NCBI GenBank assembly: GCA_011045915.1
Contig: DSBT01000061.1
Coordinates: forward strand, 1-36,232
DNA length: 36,232 nucleotides
Source: Mesotoga infera
GTDB lineage: Bacteria; Thermotogota; Thermotogae; Petrotogales; Kosmotogaceae
Direction of reading: 5' to 3'
Position numbers and translations under genes: made by a program. The notes under the pieces were generated by a model. It did not search any database. It had not been told where the DNA came from and saw only the letters and a list, made by a program, of their open reading frames with translations. Positions 6,630 to 13,739 of the stretch are shown here, in pieces. The stretch's first letter is position 1. Each line of letters begins with the position of its first letter.

Positions 6630-7816
6630 TTTGATTTTCCCAGTCCAAGCTGGTTTCTGTACTTGTTCACTGTTCTCCTGGCGATGCGTATATCTCTGTT
6701 CTTGAGTTCAATTACAAGCTGCGCGTCTGAAATCTCGGGGTCTTCACCTACGATCTCGGCTATCACTTCGAGAGCCTGTTTCTTTTCCTGCACGTTGCCG
6801 AAAAAGTACCTGATCGGGAAAGTTCCAACGGGAGTCTGAACAAACTTATCTTTCACAGCGCGGCTGACGGTTGAGACTACTACGCCTATCTTGTCCGCAA
6901 TAGAATTCATCTTAAGAGGCCTGATCTTATCGCTCGTTTTCAGTAGAAAGGGTGCGTTTCTCATCACTATCTCATTACCGATCGTGATCAACGTCGTCTT
7001 CCTTCTTTCAAGGGCGGTAATATAGAACTTTGCTTCTTCAAGTTTATCTTCAAGGTATTTCTTTGCCGTCTTTTCACCACTTTCAAGTATCTCTTCGTAG
7101 GATTCATCAACGTTCAAGACGAGTGAGTAATCCCTGACGGTGACTATGAATTTTTCATCGAGAAACTCGATATATACGTCCGGCTCAACGTATCTTACAT
7201 AGTCTCCGTCGCTGTACCCCGATGAAGGAAAGAGTCCTGGCCCCATAAGAGTTTCGAGTTCTTCGCGATTCGACGCAAAGACTCCGTCGAAGCCACCGCC
7301 TCTCATGGCAGAAATGACTGTCGAAAGTCCATCGACGGGGCAGTGATTTTCCCGGGCAATTGCCTCGAGGTCTGAGGTAATCATGCCGAAATCGTCCATG
7401 TTATCCAGAAGTATCTCGAAGAGACAGAAGAGATCATCGTCGAGTATATAGAAAGCAAAGTCTCTCAGTATCTCTCTGAAGGTCGGCTGTTGGGCTTCAA
7501 TTCTGTCGAAGTCCCAGCCGTCGCGATCCGTGCTTTCCTGTTTCATGTAGATGGAGTTGCTCGCAGGGAGTGAGTAATAATCTCCATCTTCGATATTTTC
7601 CTCGTCTTCAGGTTCTCTATTGCCTTCTTTGATTTCTTCTATAAGTTCGTAGTCTTCTCTCTTGATTTCAAGAAGGGGATTTGCCTGTACTATCTCTTCG
7701 AGTTCGGCAGAGATTTCAAGTGAACTGAGCTGAAGTAGTTTAAGGGCCTGCTGCGCCTTCAGAGAAAGGCCGAGTTTCTGCTCGAGTCGCTGAGATATAT
7801 TATGCCCTAGTTCCAT
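6626..7816 (-). CDS. rpoN: RNA polymerase sigma-54 factor
   Basis: Alternative sigma factor for -24/-12 promoters that needs an AAA+ activator. 396 residues, shorter than the ~480 of E. coli. Region I is at the N-terminus (SQRLEQKLGLSLKAQQALKLLQLS, ending in NPLLE near 46-50, given here by its key residues). An acidic region II follows, then the core-binding domain, an HTH segment (IADKIGVVVSTVSRAV) and the RpoN box ARRTVNKYRN at 379-388. The ATG at 7816 is chosen because AAGGAG lies 7 nt upstream and region I starts at once. A longer open frame to 8083 is antisense-free but lies inside nnr coding sequence. It overlaps nnr by 17 bp and thiN by 4 bp. No bEBP activator is in the window. Confidence 0.93.
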   Translation of the reverse strand: MELGHNISQRLEQKLGLSLKAQQALKLLQLSSLEISAELEEIVQANPLLEIKREDYELIEEIKEGNREPEDEENIEDGDYYSLPASNSIYMKQESTDRDGWDFDRIEAQQPTFREILRDFAFYILDDDLFCLFEILLDNMDDFGMITSDLEAIARENHCPVDGLSTVISAMRGGGFDGVFASNREELETLMGPGLFPSSGYSDGDYVRYVEPDVYIEFLDEKFIVTVRDYSLVLNVDESYEEILESGEKTAKKYLEDKLEEAKFYITALERRKTTLITIGNEIVMRNAPFLLKTSDKIRPLKMNSIADKIGVVVSTVSRAVKDKFVQTPVGTFPIRYFFGNVQEKKQALEVIAEIVGEDPEISDAQLVIELKNRDIRIARRTVNKYRNQLGLGKSK

Positions 7817-9317
7817 GGAGTTTCTCCTTCGCATTCCGCTCGAACTGCTTAAAGACAAGTGAGAAGCAGTCTGCAATTCTTGAGGCAGAATTACTTGGCT
7901 CTGAAACGCTTGAAAGCTCGGCTGCTCTGCCCATGAAGTACATTCCCAGTATCGCAGATCTATCGAGATCGCCTGTTTGGGCTGCAAAACCGGCAATCGA
8001 TCCTGAGAGGAGATCACCGCTTCCCGCCTTCGCGAGGCCGGTATTTCCCGTTGTGTTGATAGATATCTTTCCGCTTGCGTCACAAAAAACAGAAGAGGCG
8101 CCCTTCAGAATCGCGCGTGTTTCGTGACCTGCACAAAACTCCATGAAAGACTGCAGATCTGTTTTTCCTTCATTGAGTCGGCCAAACTCTCCCGGGTGAG
8201 GGGTTAGAAGAATCTCCATTGACCTTGATAGGATTGAAAGATCCTTTGAGATGGCGAAAAGGCCGTCGGCATCTACAACAAAGCTCTTGTCGGGAAAACT
8301 CTTCAACAACTGAAATACAAATTCGACACTGTCCTCTTTTCTTCCGATTCCTGGACCGACCACGACGCAGTCTATTCTGTCCATCAATTTTGAGAGGTGA
8401 TTGATGTCGCCGGGTCCGAGAAAGTCGTTGTCGCTCACAAGAGCAATTGCTTCCGGCAGAATGTTCCGTATAACGCTCGCAGATCCACCGGGGGTGTATG
8501 TATAAACCATCCCGCATCCGGATCTGAATGCGCCGAGAGCGGAGAGATACGGAGCTCCCGTGTAGACCTCACTTCCACCTGCAATTAGGACTGAACCGTA
8601 GCTTCCCTTATAGCTGTTACGAGATCTTTCAGGAAGAAGGGAAAAGACAATCTCTTCATCTATGACTTCGGAATCGGCCAGAGAATTCATAATTATCTTT
8701 GGGAAGCCGGCGCTTTCAACGCGAATCTCGCCACAGAAGCTACATCCGGGATAGAGAAAATGGCCAACTTTTGCAAGTCCGAAAGTGACGGTTTTGTCTG
8801 CCTTGAACGACGAGTTTGAAACACTGCCGTCGAACCCGGAGACTCCCGAAGGGATGTCCAAGGCCAATCTATACGTTTCAAGCCGATTTACAAACTCGAA
8901 CAGCTTGGCGATGTTTGCCTCCAGATCTCCATGAAACCCAGTTCCAAAAACGGCATCGATTATTATGTCGGCCCTTTCGAGCAGACCCTCCACAACGGAA
9001 GTTTCTTCCAGGGTTGCAACCGATCCTCCAAGAGAGGCATAAATCGCCGCATTCCTTTTGCAGTCATCGCTCGCGGGAGTGTAACATCGAACAACGGCAA
9101 CATCAGTTCCGTCGCCGAGAAGGAGCCTGGCCACTCCGTACCCGTCACCGCCGTTGTTGCCTCCGCCACACAGGACAACTGCCCGGCTAACTCCGCGTCC
9201 TTGAATCTCTTCGAAAACGCTGCGGGCAGCCTCTTCCATCAGAAGAAGCGAAGACACTCCTCCTTCTATTATCTTCTTGTCGATTTCTCTCATCTGAGCG
9301 GGAAACGCTACCTTCAA
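7800..9317 (-). CDS. nnr: Bifunctional NAD(P)H-hydrate repair enzyme (epimerase plus ADP-dependent dehydratase)
   Basis: Repairs hydrated NAD(P)H. The N-terminal YjeF_N epimerase interconverts R and S forms and the C-terminal ribokinase-like dehydratase regenerates NAD(P)H. 505 residues from the proposed TTG at 9317. GNNGGDG is at ~53-59, DAVFGTG follows, and the dehydratase begins near SYKGSYG (~235-241) with PHPGE and GNTGLAKAGSGD further on. The TTG is preferred: GAGGGGTGAT lies just upstream and the protein starts at the family N-terminus (KVAFPAQMREID). An in-frame ATG eight codons later is the alternative. The frame open to 9491 reaches back through the divergent promoter and is not credible. 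First gene of nnr-rpoN-thiN-yfcE. Confidence 0.93.
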   Translation of the reverse strand: MKVAFPAQMREIDKKIIEGGVSSLLLMEEAARSVFEEIQGRGVSRAVVLCGGGNNGGDGYGVARLLLGDGTDVAVVRCYTPASDDCKRNAAIYASLGGSVATLEETSVVEGLLERADIIIDAVFGTGFHGDLEANIAKLFEFVNRLETYRLALDIPSGVSGFDGSVSNSSFKADKTVTFGLAKVGHFLYPGCSFCGEIRVESAGFPKIIMNSLADSEVIDEEIVFSLLPERSRNSYKGSYGSVLIAGGSEVYTGAPYLSALGAFRSGCGMVYTYTPGGSASVIRNILPEAIALVSDNDFLGPGDINHLSKLMDRIDCVVVGPGIGRKEDSVEFVFQLLKSFPDKSFVVDADGLFAISKDLSILSRSMEILLTPHPGEFGRLNEGKTDLQSFMEFCAGHETRAILKGASSVFCDASGKISINTTGNTGLAKAGSGDLLSGSIAGFAAQTGDLDRSAILGMYFMGRAAELSSVSEPSNSASRIADCFSLVFKQFERNAKEKLHGTRA

Positions 9318-9368
9318 ATCATCACCCCTCAATTTGATCTTATCATTTTTATGCCTCTCTTCGCATGT

Positions 9369-9374
9369 TATAAT
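9369..9374 (+). promoter_or_regulatory. -10 box for the LolA-like gene
   Basis: A perfect TATAAT lies 20 bp upstream of the ATG at 9394. The -35 position (TTTTTA at 9346-9351, 17-bp spacer) is weak. Confidence 0.5.
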
Positions 9375-9393
9375 CTCGCGAGAGGTGAGTAAG

Positions 9394-10110
9394 ATGAAGC
9401 TTTCTGTGGTCTTGGCCGTCGCATTCTCTCTGCTTGTTGGAGGGTCTTTATTCTCTTCAGTTAATGAGTACGATGATCTGACGCTTTTCATACAACAGGT
9501 CGTTGATTCCGGCGATATCGACGCACTTGTAAGAGTTCATTTCCATTTGGTAGATACAGAAAACCCCGATTCAGAATACGAAGATCTCAAGCTAAGGATT
9601 CGGCTCGTTATGGTCGGGGGCGAAGATGTCTATGTAGAGTTTTTTGAGCCTGAGGAGCTGAGCGGAATTGCCCTTGTATATCTCTCAAGGGAGGAAGTCA
9701 CCTTCAGTGTTGTTGACGGCGTGCCCTGGAAGCAATATAGATCGAGTTATCAGACTGATTTGATCAACAACCTTACTGAGCAATTTTTCAGTGGTCTCCT
9801 CGAGTCGTCCAACTTCACATGGACCGTTACCACGGAAGATGAAAGGCGCATATACATGATTGATCCGTCCGAACAGAGACTCAGAGTACTTGGCCTTATC
9901 GGAGGCGGGGGCTACCTTCCCAATCTCATGCACATACATATTTCTTTCCTCAAGAGAGAGGGTTACTTCCCGAAGATTGAGTATGTGAAGATAACCGATA
10001 GAGTCGGTGACGAGTATCTTCTCTTGGAGGTTGACGAATTCAAGACCGTGGTGGACAGATCTATCTTCACCGATCTTAGAGGCAAGTACTACGAGACTTT
10101 TCAGAAGTAA
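9394..10110 (+). CDS. Secreted protein resembling outer-membrane lipoprotein-sorting (LolA-like) proteins
   Basis: A 238-residue protein with a clear N-terminal signal peptide: Lys2, hydrophobic core ~3-18, likely cleavage near SLFS around 20-22. The rest is beta-rich with a pattern typical of the LolA/LolB-like fold ([24 protein letters not shown], shown only by its alternating strands, then FPKIEYVKI). That fold binds lipid moieties in the periplasm. The assignment rests on pattern only and no catalytic motif is visible. The ATG at 9394 follows AGAGGTGAG; the open frame to 9334 would run through the promoter. It is monocistronic and its last 10 bp overlap the end of the convergent SSB-like gene. 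Confidence 0.6.
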   Translation: MKLSVVLAVAFSLLVGGSLFSSVNEYDDLTLFIQQVVDSGDIDALVRVHFHLVDTENPDSEYEDLKLRIRLVMVGGEDVYVEFFEPEELSGIALVYLSREEVTFSVVDGVPWKQYRSSYQTDLINNLTEQFFSGLLESSNFTWTVTTEDERRIYMIDPSEQRLRVLGLIGGGGYLPNLMHIHISFLKREGYFPKIEYVKITDRVGDEYLLLEVDEFKTVVDRSIFTDLRGKYYETFQK

Positions 10111-10439
10111 TCGCTCTTGATCCGCGTCAGTATTCTTGGTATGTCGATATCGAGATCTCTGTCGTAGGGTCTTGTTGTCACGGTGAAGTCCCTGAGTTTT
10201 ACGTGAAGGCTCTTTCTAACTCTTATTTCGCCCCTGATAATCAGATAGCAGCCTCTGTAGATTTCCGCGAATACCCTTTTCGATTCTCTTTCATCGAAAC
10301 GAATGTCAAAGATTTCTTCGGTTTCGCCCCCGCTCTTGTATACGCATATACTCACCCTGAAGAATCCGCCCCGCACAGTAGATTCCGGGTCCGTAGTGAC
10401 TTGTCCGTATATTGTTATCTCGTTGAACGAAAGGGACAG
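10101..10439 (-). CDS. SSB-like OB-fold protein, probable CTG (or other non-ATG) start
   Basis: A 112-residue protein if it starts at CTG 10439; 91 residues from the first GTG (10376). The short version would cut off the first beta strand of an OB fold. The extended reading begins [19 protein letters not shown], which matches the SSB opening (short strand, G-x-hydrophobic, DPE). [13 protein letters not shown], a stretch where SSB has the W/F-containing strand, and [15 protein letters not shown] (SSB: KGD-V-V-GRL) then follow. GAGGTGA sits 6 nt upstream of the CTG and just past an in-frame TGA, so no ATG or GTG option exists further upstream; ATT at 10445 is too close to the SD. An SSB or PriB-type nucleic-acid-binding role is inferred. 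It lacks the acidic SSB C-terminal tail. Divergent from mgsA. Confidence 0.6.
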   Translation of the reverse strand: MSLSFNEITIYGQVTTDPESTVRGGFFRVSICVYKSGGETEEIFDIRFDERESKRVFAEIYRGCYLIIRGEIRVRKSLHVKLRDFTVTTRPYDRDLDIDIPRILTRIKSDYF

Positions 10440-10470
10440 ATCAATTCACCTCGGCTGAATGCCTGGAGTT

Positions 10471-10494
10471 CCGACGGTCGGTATGTGTTATCAT
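10471..10494 (+). promoter_or_regulatory. Extended -10 promoter of mgsA with an 11-bp palindrome upstream
   Basis: TG-T-TATCAT (10486-10494) is an extended -10 about 27 bp before the mgsA ATG. No good -35 is visible. The perfect palindrome CCGAC-G-GTCGG (10471-10481) sits where RNA polymerase would contact the spacer and could be an operator. Confidence 0.4.
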
Positions 10495-10520
10495 TTTCTT
10501 GTCATAAGACGGAGGTAGCC

Positions 10521-10928
10521 ATGAGTGAAAAACCACGAGTAGCTTTGATAGCGCACGACAAGAAAAAGATCGATCTAATAATGTTCGTCAGAGAGCACGT
10601 CGATGTTTTCAGAGAGTGCACCCTTTTTGCAACCAGCACTACGGGCAATATCCTCAGGGAGAAGGTCAAATTGGAGCTCACTTCATTCAAATCCGGCCCT
10701 CTGGGTGGTGACCTCCAGATAGGCGCTCTCATTGCCAATGATGAGATTGATTTTGTCATATTTTTGAGAGACCCGCTCACCGCCCAACCCCATGAGCCGG
10801 ATGTGAGCGCCCTTCTAAGAGTGTGTGATGTTCATAACAAGCCGTTAGCAACTAACCTCGCGACGGCAGAAGCCCTGGTAATGGAGATCAGAAGGTTTCT
10901 CAAGCTTCCTGATCTCGGGGAGGAATAG
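10521..10928 (+). CDS. mgsA: Methylglyoxal synthase
   Basis: Converts dihydroxyacetone phosphate to methylglyoxal and phosphate, a bypass of lower glycolysis under phosphate limitation. 135 residues. Visible active-site residues: His12, the phosphate-binding SGPLGGD with Asp64, RDP with Asp84, and PHEPD with His91 and Asp94. The ATG at 10521 is preceded by GGAGG with 5-nt spacing; the frame open upstream to 10203 is only antisense to the SSB-like gene. The 3' 84 bp are shared tail-to-tail with dinB, so both C-termini are encoded by the same DNA. Confidence 0.95.
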   Translation: MSEKPRVALIAHDKKKIDLIMFVREHVDVFRECTLFATSTTGNILREKVKLELTSFKSGPLGGDLQIGALIANDEIDFVIFLRDPLTAQPHEPDVSALLRVCDVHNKPLATNLATAEALVMEIRRFLKLPDLGEE

Positions 10929-12083
10929 TATATTCCCTGGAAATATGGCGTATTCTCCGAATTTATTCTCTATTTGTAGCACGGTTTCCAGCAGTTCCTT
11001 TTCTTTTTCGAACAGAGAGAGCTGCCTTTGATTCTTCTTTTCTTTAAGAGCCCAGCATGAGATTCCAATTGCCCTGACGGCCTTTCCGTTCCAGATTGAG
11101 CTGATCAGCCACGGGGTGATTTCTGTCATATCTTTGATCGAGGAAATTGTGAAGTTCAGCTTCTTTGAAATGGCTTTGGAACTTCTGTCCGCGTATCTAA
11201 AGAAGAAACTGACGCCGGAACCTTCCATTTTGTATCTTCCCATCCTGTAGATTACCCTGGCAGCCAGGAAGTTTGTTACTCTCACTATAAGATCGAAATC
11301 GCTTATATCGCCCGAAAGCGTCATAGAATGGCCTACGGATTTTGGCCTCTCTTCTTTGAAAAACTCATTTCTGGAGAATCTTTTTTTTGTGAGACTCTGC
11401 AGAAAGCCCATGAAGGCATTTCCGAACATTGTGTAAAGATCCATGGGGGACTTCTCCAACCCTTCCAGAAGCTCCCCTGTCGTCTTGTATCCCATGGATT
11501 CTAGTTTTATCAACGTGTGCTTCCCGATTCCCGGAACGTCCTTTACGGGTATCTCATTCAGGAACTCTCTTTCCATGCCGTCTTTGACCACCACGAATCC
11601 GTTTGGCTTGGAGTAATCGCTGGCGATTTTAGATATGATAGGATTTACCGAGATTCCAACCGAGGCGGTTATTCCGAATCTCTCCTTCAAATCTCTCTTA
11701 AAGGAAATGAATCTGTTAATCGATTCCTCCAGTTTAGTGTGAAAGCTGAGATCTATGTAAGCCTCGTCTACACTCGCCACCATAACTCTGGGCGATACAG
11801 AGGTCATCATCTTCATTATCTCTTTCGATATATAGCCGTACTTCTTTGACTGCACTCCCACAGCTATAAGGTCAGGACACAGCTTCAGGGCTTCGAAAAA
11901 GGCCATGCCCGATCTCACACCCAGTCTCTTTGCCTCGTAACTCGCCGAAGTCACAACGGAATGCCGCTTTCCAATTCCGGTTACTGCTATCGGTTTGCCT
12001 TTCAGAGTCGGATTGGCCGCCTGTTCTATACTTGCGAAAAATGCGTCCATGTCTATGTGCGATACGTAAGGAATTCCTTTCAA
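10845..12083 (-). CDS. dinB: DNA polymerase IV (Y family)
   Basis: Translesion polymerase, 412 residues. Palm residues: HIDMDAF (catalytic Asp11) and SVDEAYID (Asp106, Glu107). KPNGF and the thumb helix-hairpin-helix (DVPGIGKHT) follow, with the little-finger domain after that. QLSLF at ~354-358 fits a beta-clamp binding motif. It is internal, with about 54 residues beyond it, whereas in many Pol IV proteins it is at the very end. The start is TTG at 12083: GGAGG lies 8 nt upstream and the TTG is 5 bp after the stop of the small upstream gene. An ATG at 12116 would lie inside that gene with no SD. The tail overlaps mgsA by 84 bp. Confidence 0.95.
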   Translation of the reverse strand: MKGIPYVSHIDMDAFFASIEQAANPTLKGKPIAVTGIGKRHSVVTSASYEAKRLGVRSGMAFFEALKLCPDLIAVGVQSKKYGYISKEIMKMMTSVSPRVMVASVDEAYIDLSFHTKLEESINRFISFKRDLKERFGITASVGISVNPIISKIASDYSKPNGFVVVKDGMEREFLNEIPVKDVPGIGKHTLIKLESMGYKTTGELLEGLEKSPMDLYTMFGNAFMGFLQSLTKKRFSRNEFFKEERPKSVGHSMTLSGDISDFDLIVRVTNFLAARVIYRMGRYKMEGSGVSFFFRYADRSSKAISKKLNFTISSIKDMTEITPWLISSIWNGKAVRAIGISCWALKEKKNQRQLSLFEKEKELLETVLQIENKFGEYAIFPGNILFLPEIRKLEKPSDLHYQGFCRREVSC

Positions 12084-12088
12084 AACAA

Positions 12089-12328
12089 TCACCCTCCAAG
12101 AAGATAGCTGTACCATTTCTTCGCATCTTCGTCAAATTCAAGATTGTAAGCTCCAAGTGTGGTCATTACTGAGAAATGATAGATTTTCTGAGTTCCCACG
12201 GCCTCTACCCAGAAGGAGGTAACGGAATTCACGATTATTTTTATACCATCGTAACTGAATCTTACCGGCACAAAATAATCTCCGTGAAAGTATACAAGCG
12301 CCTTAGTGAGCTTCTTATAGGCTTTCAT
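12089..12328 (-). CDS. Small DUF6504-like protein paired with dinB
   Basis: A 79-residue protein with no signal peptide or membrane segment. The order of aromatic and charged positions (FHGDYFVPVRFSY, then FWVEAVG, then YNLEFDEDAKKWYSYLLG) resembles DUF6504, small beta-rich proteins often encoded beside Y-family polymerases in other bacteria. That link is from memory of the pattern, not a search. The ATG at 12328 follows GGTGAT at 4 nt; two GTG codons just upstream (12340, 12337) are less likely. Its stop lies in the dinB ribosome binding site, 5 bp before the dinB TTG, so translation is probably coupled. A sigma-A promoter precedes it. Confidence 0.6.
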   Translation of the reverse strand: MKAYKKLTKALVYFHGDYFVPVRFSYDGIKIIVNSVTSFWVEAVGTQKIYHFSVMTTLGAYNLEFDEDAKKWYSYLLGG

Positions 12329-12360
12329 AAATATCACCACTTAGATATTAGGTATAAATT

Positions 12361-12390
12361 ATTATAACAGATGAATTTCTAGAAAGGCAA
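12361..12390 (-). promoter_or_regulatory. Promoter of the DUF6504-like/dinB operon with palindrome in the spacer
   Basis: On the minus strand: TTGCCT, 18-bp spacer, TATAAT (12361-12366), predicting a ~25-nt leader to the ATG at 12328. The 10-bp palindrome TTTCTAGAAA (12376-12385) lies within the spacer and touches the -35, a position suited to a repressor. Confidence 0.6.
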
Positions 12391-12402
12391 GTGTTTATTT
12401 GA

Positions 12403-12870
12403 TTATTTTTCCTGAAGTTCTATCGGGGCTTTGCAGCAGGAAGATAGACCCTTTTTCTCTCTGCGGTTGAAGGAAAGAGCAACAGTCTTCTTGCATGCGG
12501 AACATACCCATCTGTGTACCGGAAGTCCCTCGTACTCGGCTACGATATCGAATCCCAGTTCTTCGGACAGCTTCTTGAATTCCGGCGAGCTATGCGAGAA
12601 ATCTCTGTCATTCTTCATCAAGTAGAAGTGAGAAAGCTCGTGAAGCAAGGTTCTCTTGAGAAGCTCCTCGTTACAGGATATCGAAGAAGAGATCTCTATT
12701 CTGAGGGGAGTAAGCGTTCCACGGTTTTTCGAGTAGACAAGTCTGCCAAGGACCCTCTTCAGCCTTGAGTTAAAGGAAAAAGGGATATCTGGAAAGACAC
12801 CGAAGGCACTCAGAGAAAGCTCTCTCGCTCTCGTAGAAAGATCTCTGTCCGCGGAAGTCAACCTATACAC
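12403..12870 (-). CDS. SprT-like zinc metalloprotease-fold protein
   Basis: A 155-residue SprT-family protein. HELSH at 77-81 is the zincin active-site helix, with a likely third ligand at His93 (HSSPEFKKL). A C-terminal zinc ribbon has Cys123 and Cys126 (VCSAC) and an adjacent pair Cys145-Cys146; most relatives have CxxC in the second knuckle. The related eukaryotic protein SPRTN degrades DNA-protein crosslinks; for the bacterial family this role is inferred only. Start: GTG at 12870, with GAGGAG just 3 nt upstream. A TTG three codons later would give a wider spacing. It stands alone between the methylmalonyl-CoA operon and the dinB operon, on the same strand. Confidence 0.82.
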   Translation of the reverse strand: MYRLTSADRDLSTRARELSLSAFGVFPDIPFSFNSRLKRVLGRLVYSKNRGTLTPLRIEISSSISCNEELLKRTLLHELSHFYLMKNDRDFSHSSPEFKKLSEELGFDIVAEYEGLPVHRWVCSACKKTVALSFNRREKKGLSSCCKAPIELQEK

Positions 12871-12937
12871 ACACTCCTCTCATGGAAGCGATGTCTCGAA
12901 GATTCTCCGTGAAAATGATTGCTTTCGCCTGAAGCAC

Positions 12938-12958
12938 AGGAGCGGCAAGACCGCTCCT
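12938..12958 (-). terminator. Hairpin at the end of the methylmalonyl-CoA operon
   Basis: A perfect 8-bp stem AGGAGCGG/CCGCTCCT with loop TCTTG on the minus strand, beginning in the stop codon of the biotin carrier gene. No T tract follows, so it may act as a weak terminator, an mRNA 3'-end stabiliser or a Rho pause rather than an intrinsic terminator. Confidence 0.45.
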
Positions 12959-13382
12959 ATGCCAGTACTATCATTATCTCGCCTGCGTCTATATTGTCAC
13001 CCTTTTTCACTCTGACTTCGCTAATCGTGCCCGAATCCTCGGAGAGAATACTGTTTTCCATCTTCATTGCTTCGAGTATCACAAGCTTCTGGCCAGGGGA
13101 GACGGAATCTCCTACCGAAACGAGAACTTCGAGTATAGTCCCCGACATTGGCGACAGTATTTTGGCTCTCTCTCCCGATCCAGTGGATTCTTTAACGGGT
13201 TCAACCGGTTTATGAGCTTCCTTAACCACTTCAGAGGGTCTGGGTGAATCCGCCGCTTCGACTTTCTGTATGGGTTCGGCTTTTTTAACTGCTCCGCCCG
13301 AACTTGAATCGGATGCAGAAGAAAGCTCCTCGATCTCGACGTCGTAATCCTTGCCGTTCACTCTCACTCTGAATCTTCTCAA
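12957..13382 (-). CDS. Biotin carboxyl carrier protein of methylmalonyl-CoA carboxyltransferase/decarboxylase
   Basis: A 141-residue carrier that shuttles CO2 on biotin. There is an N-terminal strand-rich segment (RRFRVRVNGKDYDVEIEEL), a Pro/Glu/Lys-rich flexible linker at ~25-75, and a biotinyl domain with EAMKMEN, biotinylated Lys107. The start is TTG at 13382: AGGAG lies 6 nt upstream and the TTG overlaps the oadG stop (TTGA). A longer ATG frame to 13433 would overlap oadG by 55 bp without an SD. Last gene of the operon. The linker-plus-domain layout matches gamma/BCCP subunits of sodium-pump decarboxylases. Confidence 0.9.
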   Translation of the reverse strand: MRRFRVRVNGKDYDVEIEELSSASDSSSGGAVKKAEPIQKVEAADSPRPSEVVKEAHKPVEPVKESTGSGERAKILSPMSGTILEVLVSVGDSVSPGQKLVILEAMKMENSILSEDSGTISEVRVKKGDNIDAGEIMIVLA

Positions 13383-13729
13383 TTCTTGCTCCTCCTCACT
13401 TTCCAGTAGACGGTTGGTTCTCGTCGTTTCCACTGTGAGTTTGCCGACACGGTAACCGGGTCGACACTTCTGACTTTGAAGTTGCTGTGACCCATGAAGG
13501 CAGTTACTGCAGCGGTTATGACGGCTATCATTTGGTCCTCGCCGCCTTCCTTCGTCTCAATGACTCTGGAACCAGTTGCCTGGGCAGGTTTCATACTGAC
13601 TGCCTTAAGCTTGTTTTCATCTTCTCTGGAGAACAGGCGGCCGAGAATCTTGAATATGACAAAAAGCATCGTCAGCGCCAGGAATACAATTGCCACGCCT
13701 ATAATAGTGATCTGGATATACTCTTCCAT
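13379..13729 (-). CDS. OadG-like gamma/delta subunit of a sodium-pump decarboxylase
   Basis: 116 residues with one N-terminal transmembrane helix (~ITIIGVAIVFLALTMLFVIF). A polar cytoplasmic tail ends in a WKRREPTVYWKVRR segment. This is the usual build of the oadG family (PF04277), the small membrane subunit that assembles Na+-translocating oxaloacetate or methylmalonyl-CoA decarboxylases. ATG at 13729, with GAGGTG 6 nt upstream; a GTG at 13738 inside that SD is less likely. It sits 10 bp after mmdA and overlaps the carrier gene by 4 bp. The membrane beta subunit that forms the Na+ channel is not in this operon. Confidence 0.82.
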   Translation of the reverse strand: MEEYIQITIIGVAIVFLALTMLFVIFKILGRLFSREDENKLKAVSMKPAQATGSRVIETKEGGEDQMIAVITAAVTAFMGHSNFKVRSVDPVTVSANSQWKRREPTVYWKVRRSKN

Positions 13730-13739
13730 CAAATGCACC

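Noticed and set aside
7817-8083. Longer N-terminus for sigma-54
   Set aside because: It would add 89 residues encoded within nnr, without homology to region I, while the ATG at 7816 has a good SD and begins at the family N-terminus.
12938-12958. Full intrinsic terminator after the biotin carrier gene
   Set aside because: The stem is perfect but no T tract follows on the minus strand, so it is listed only as a hairpin with low confidence.
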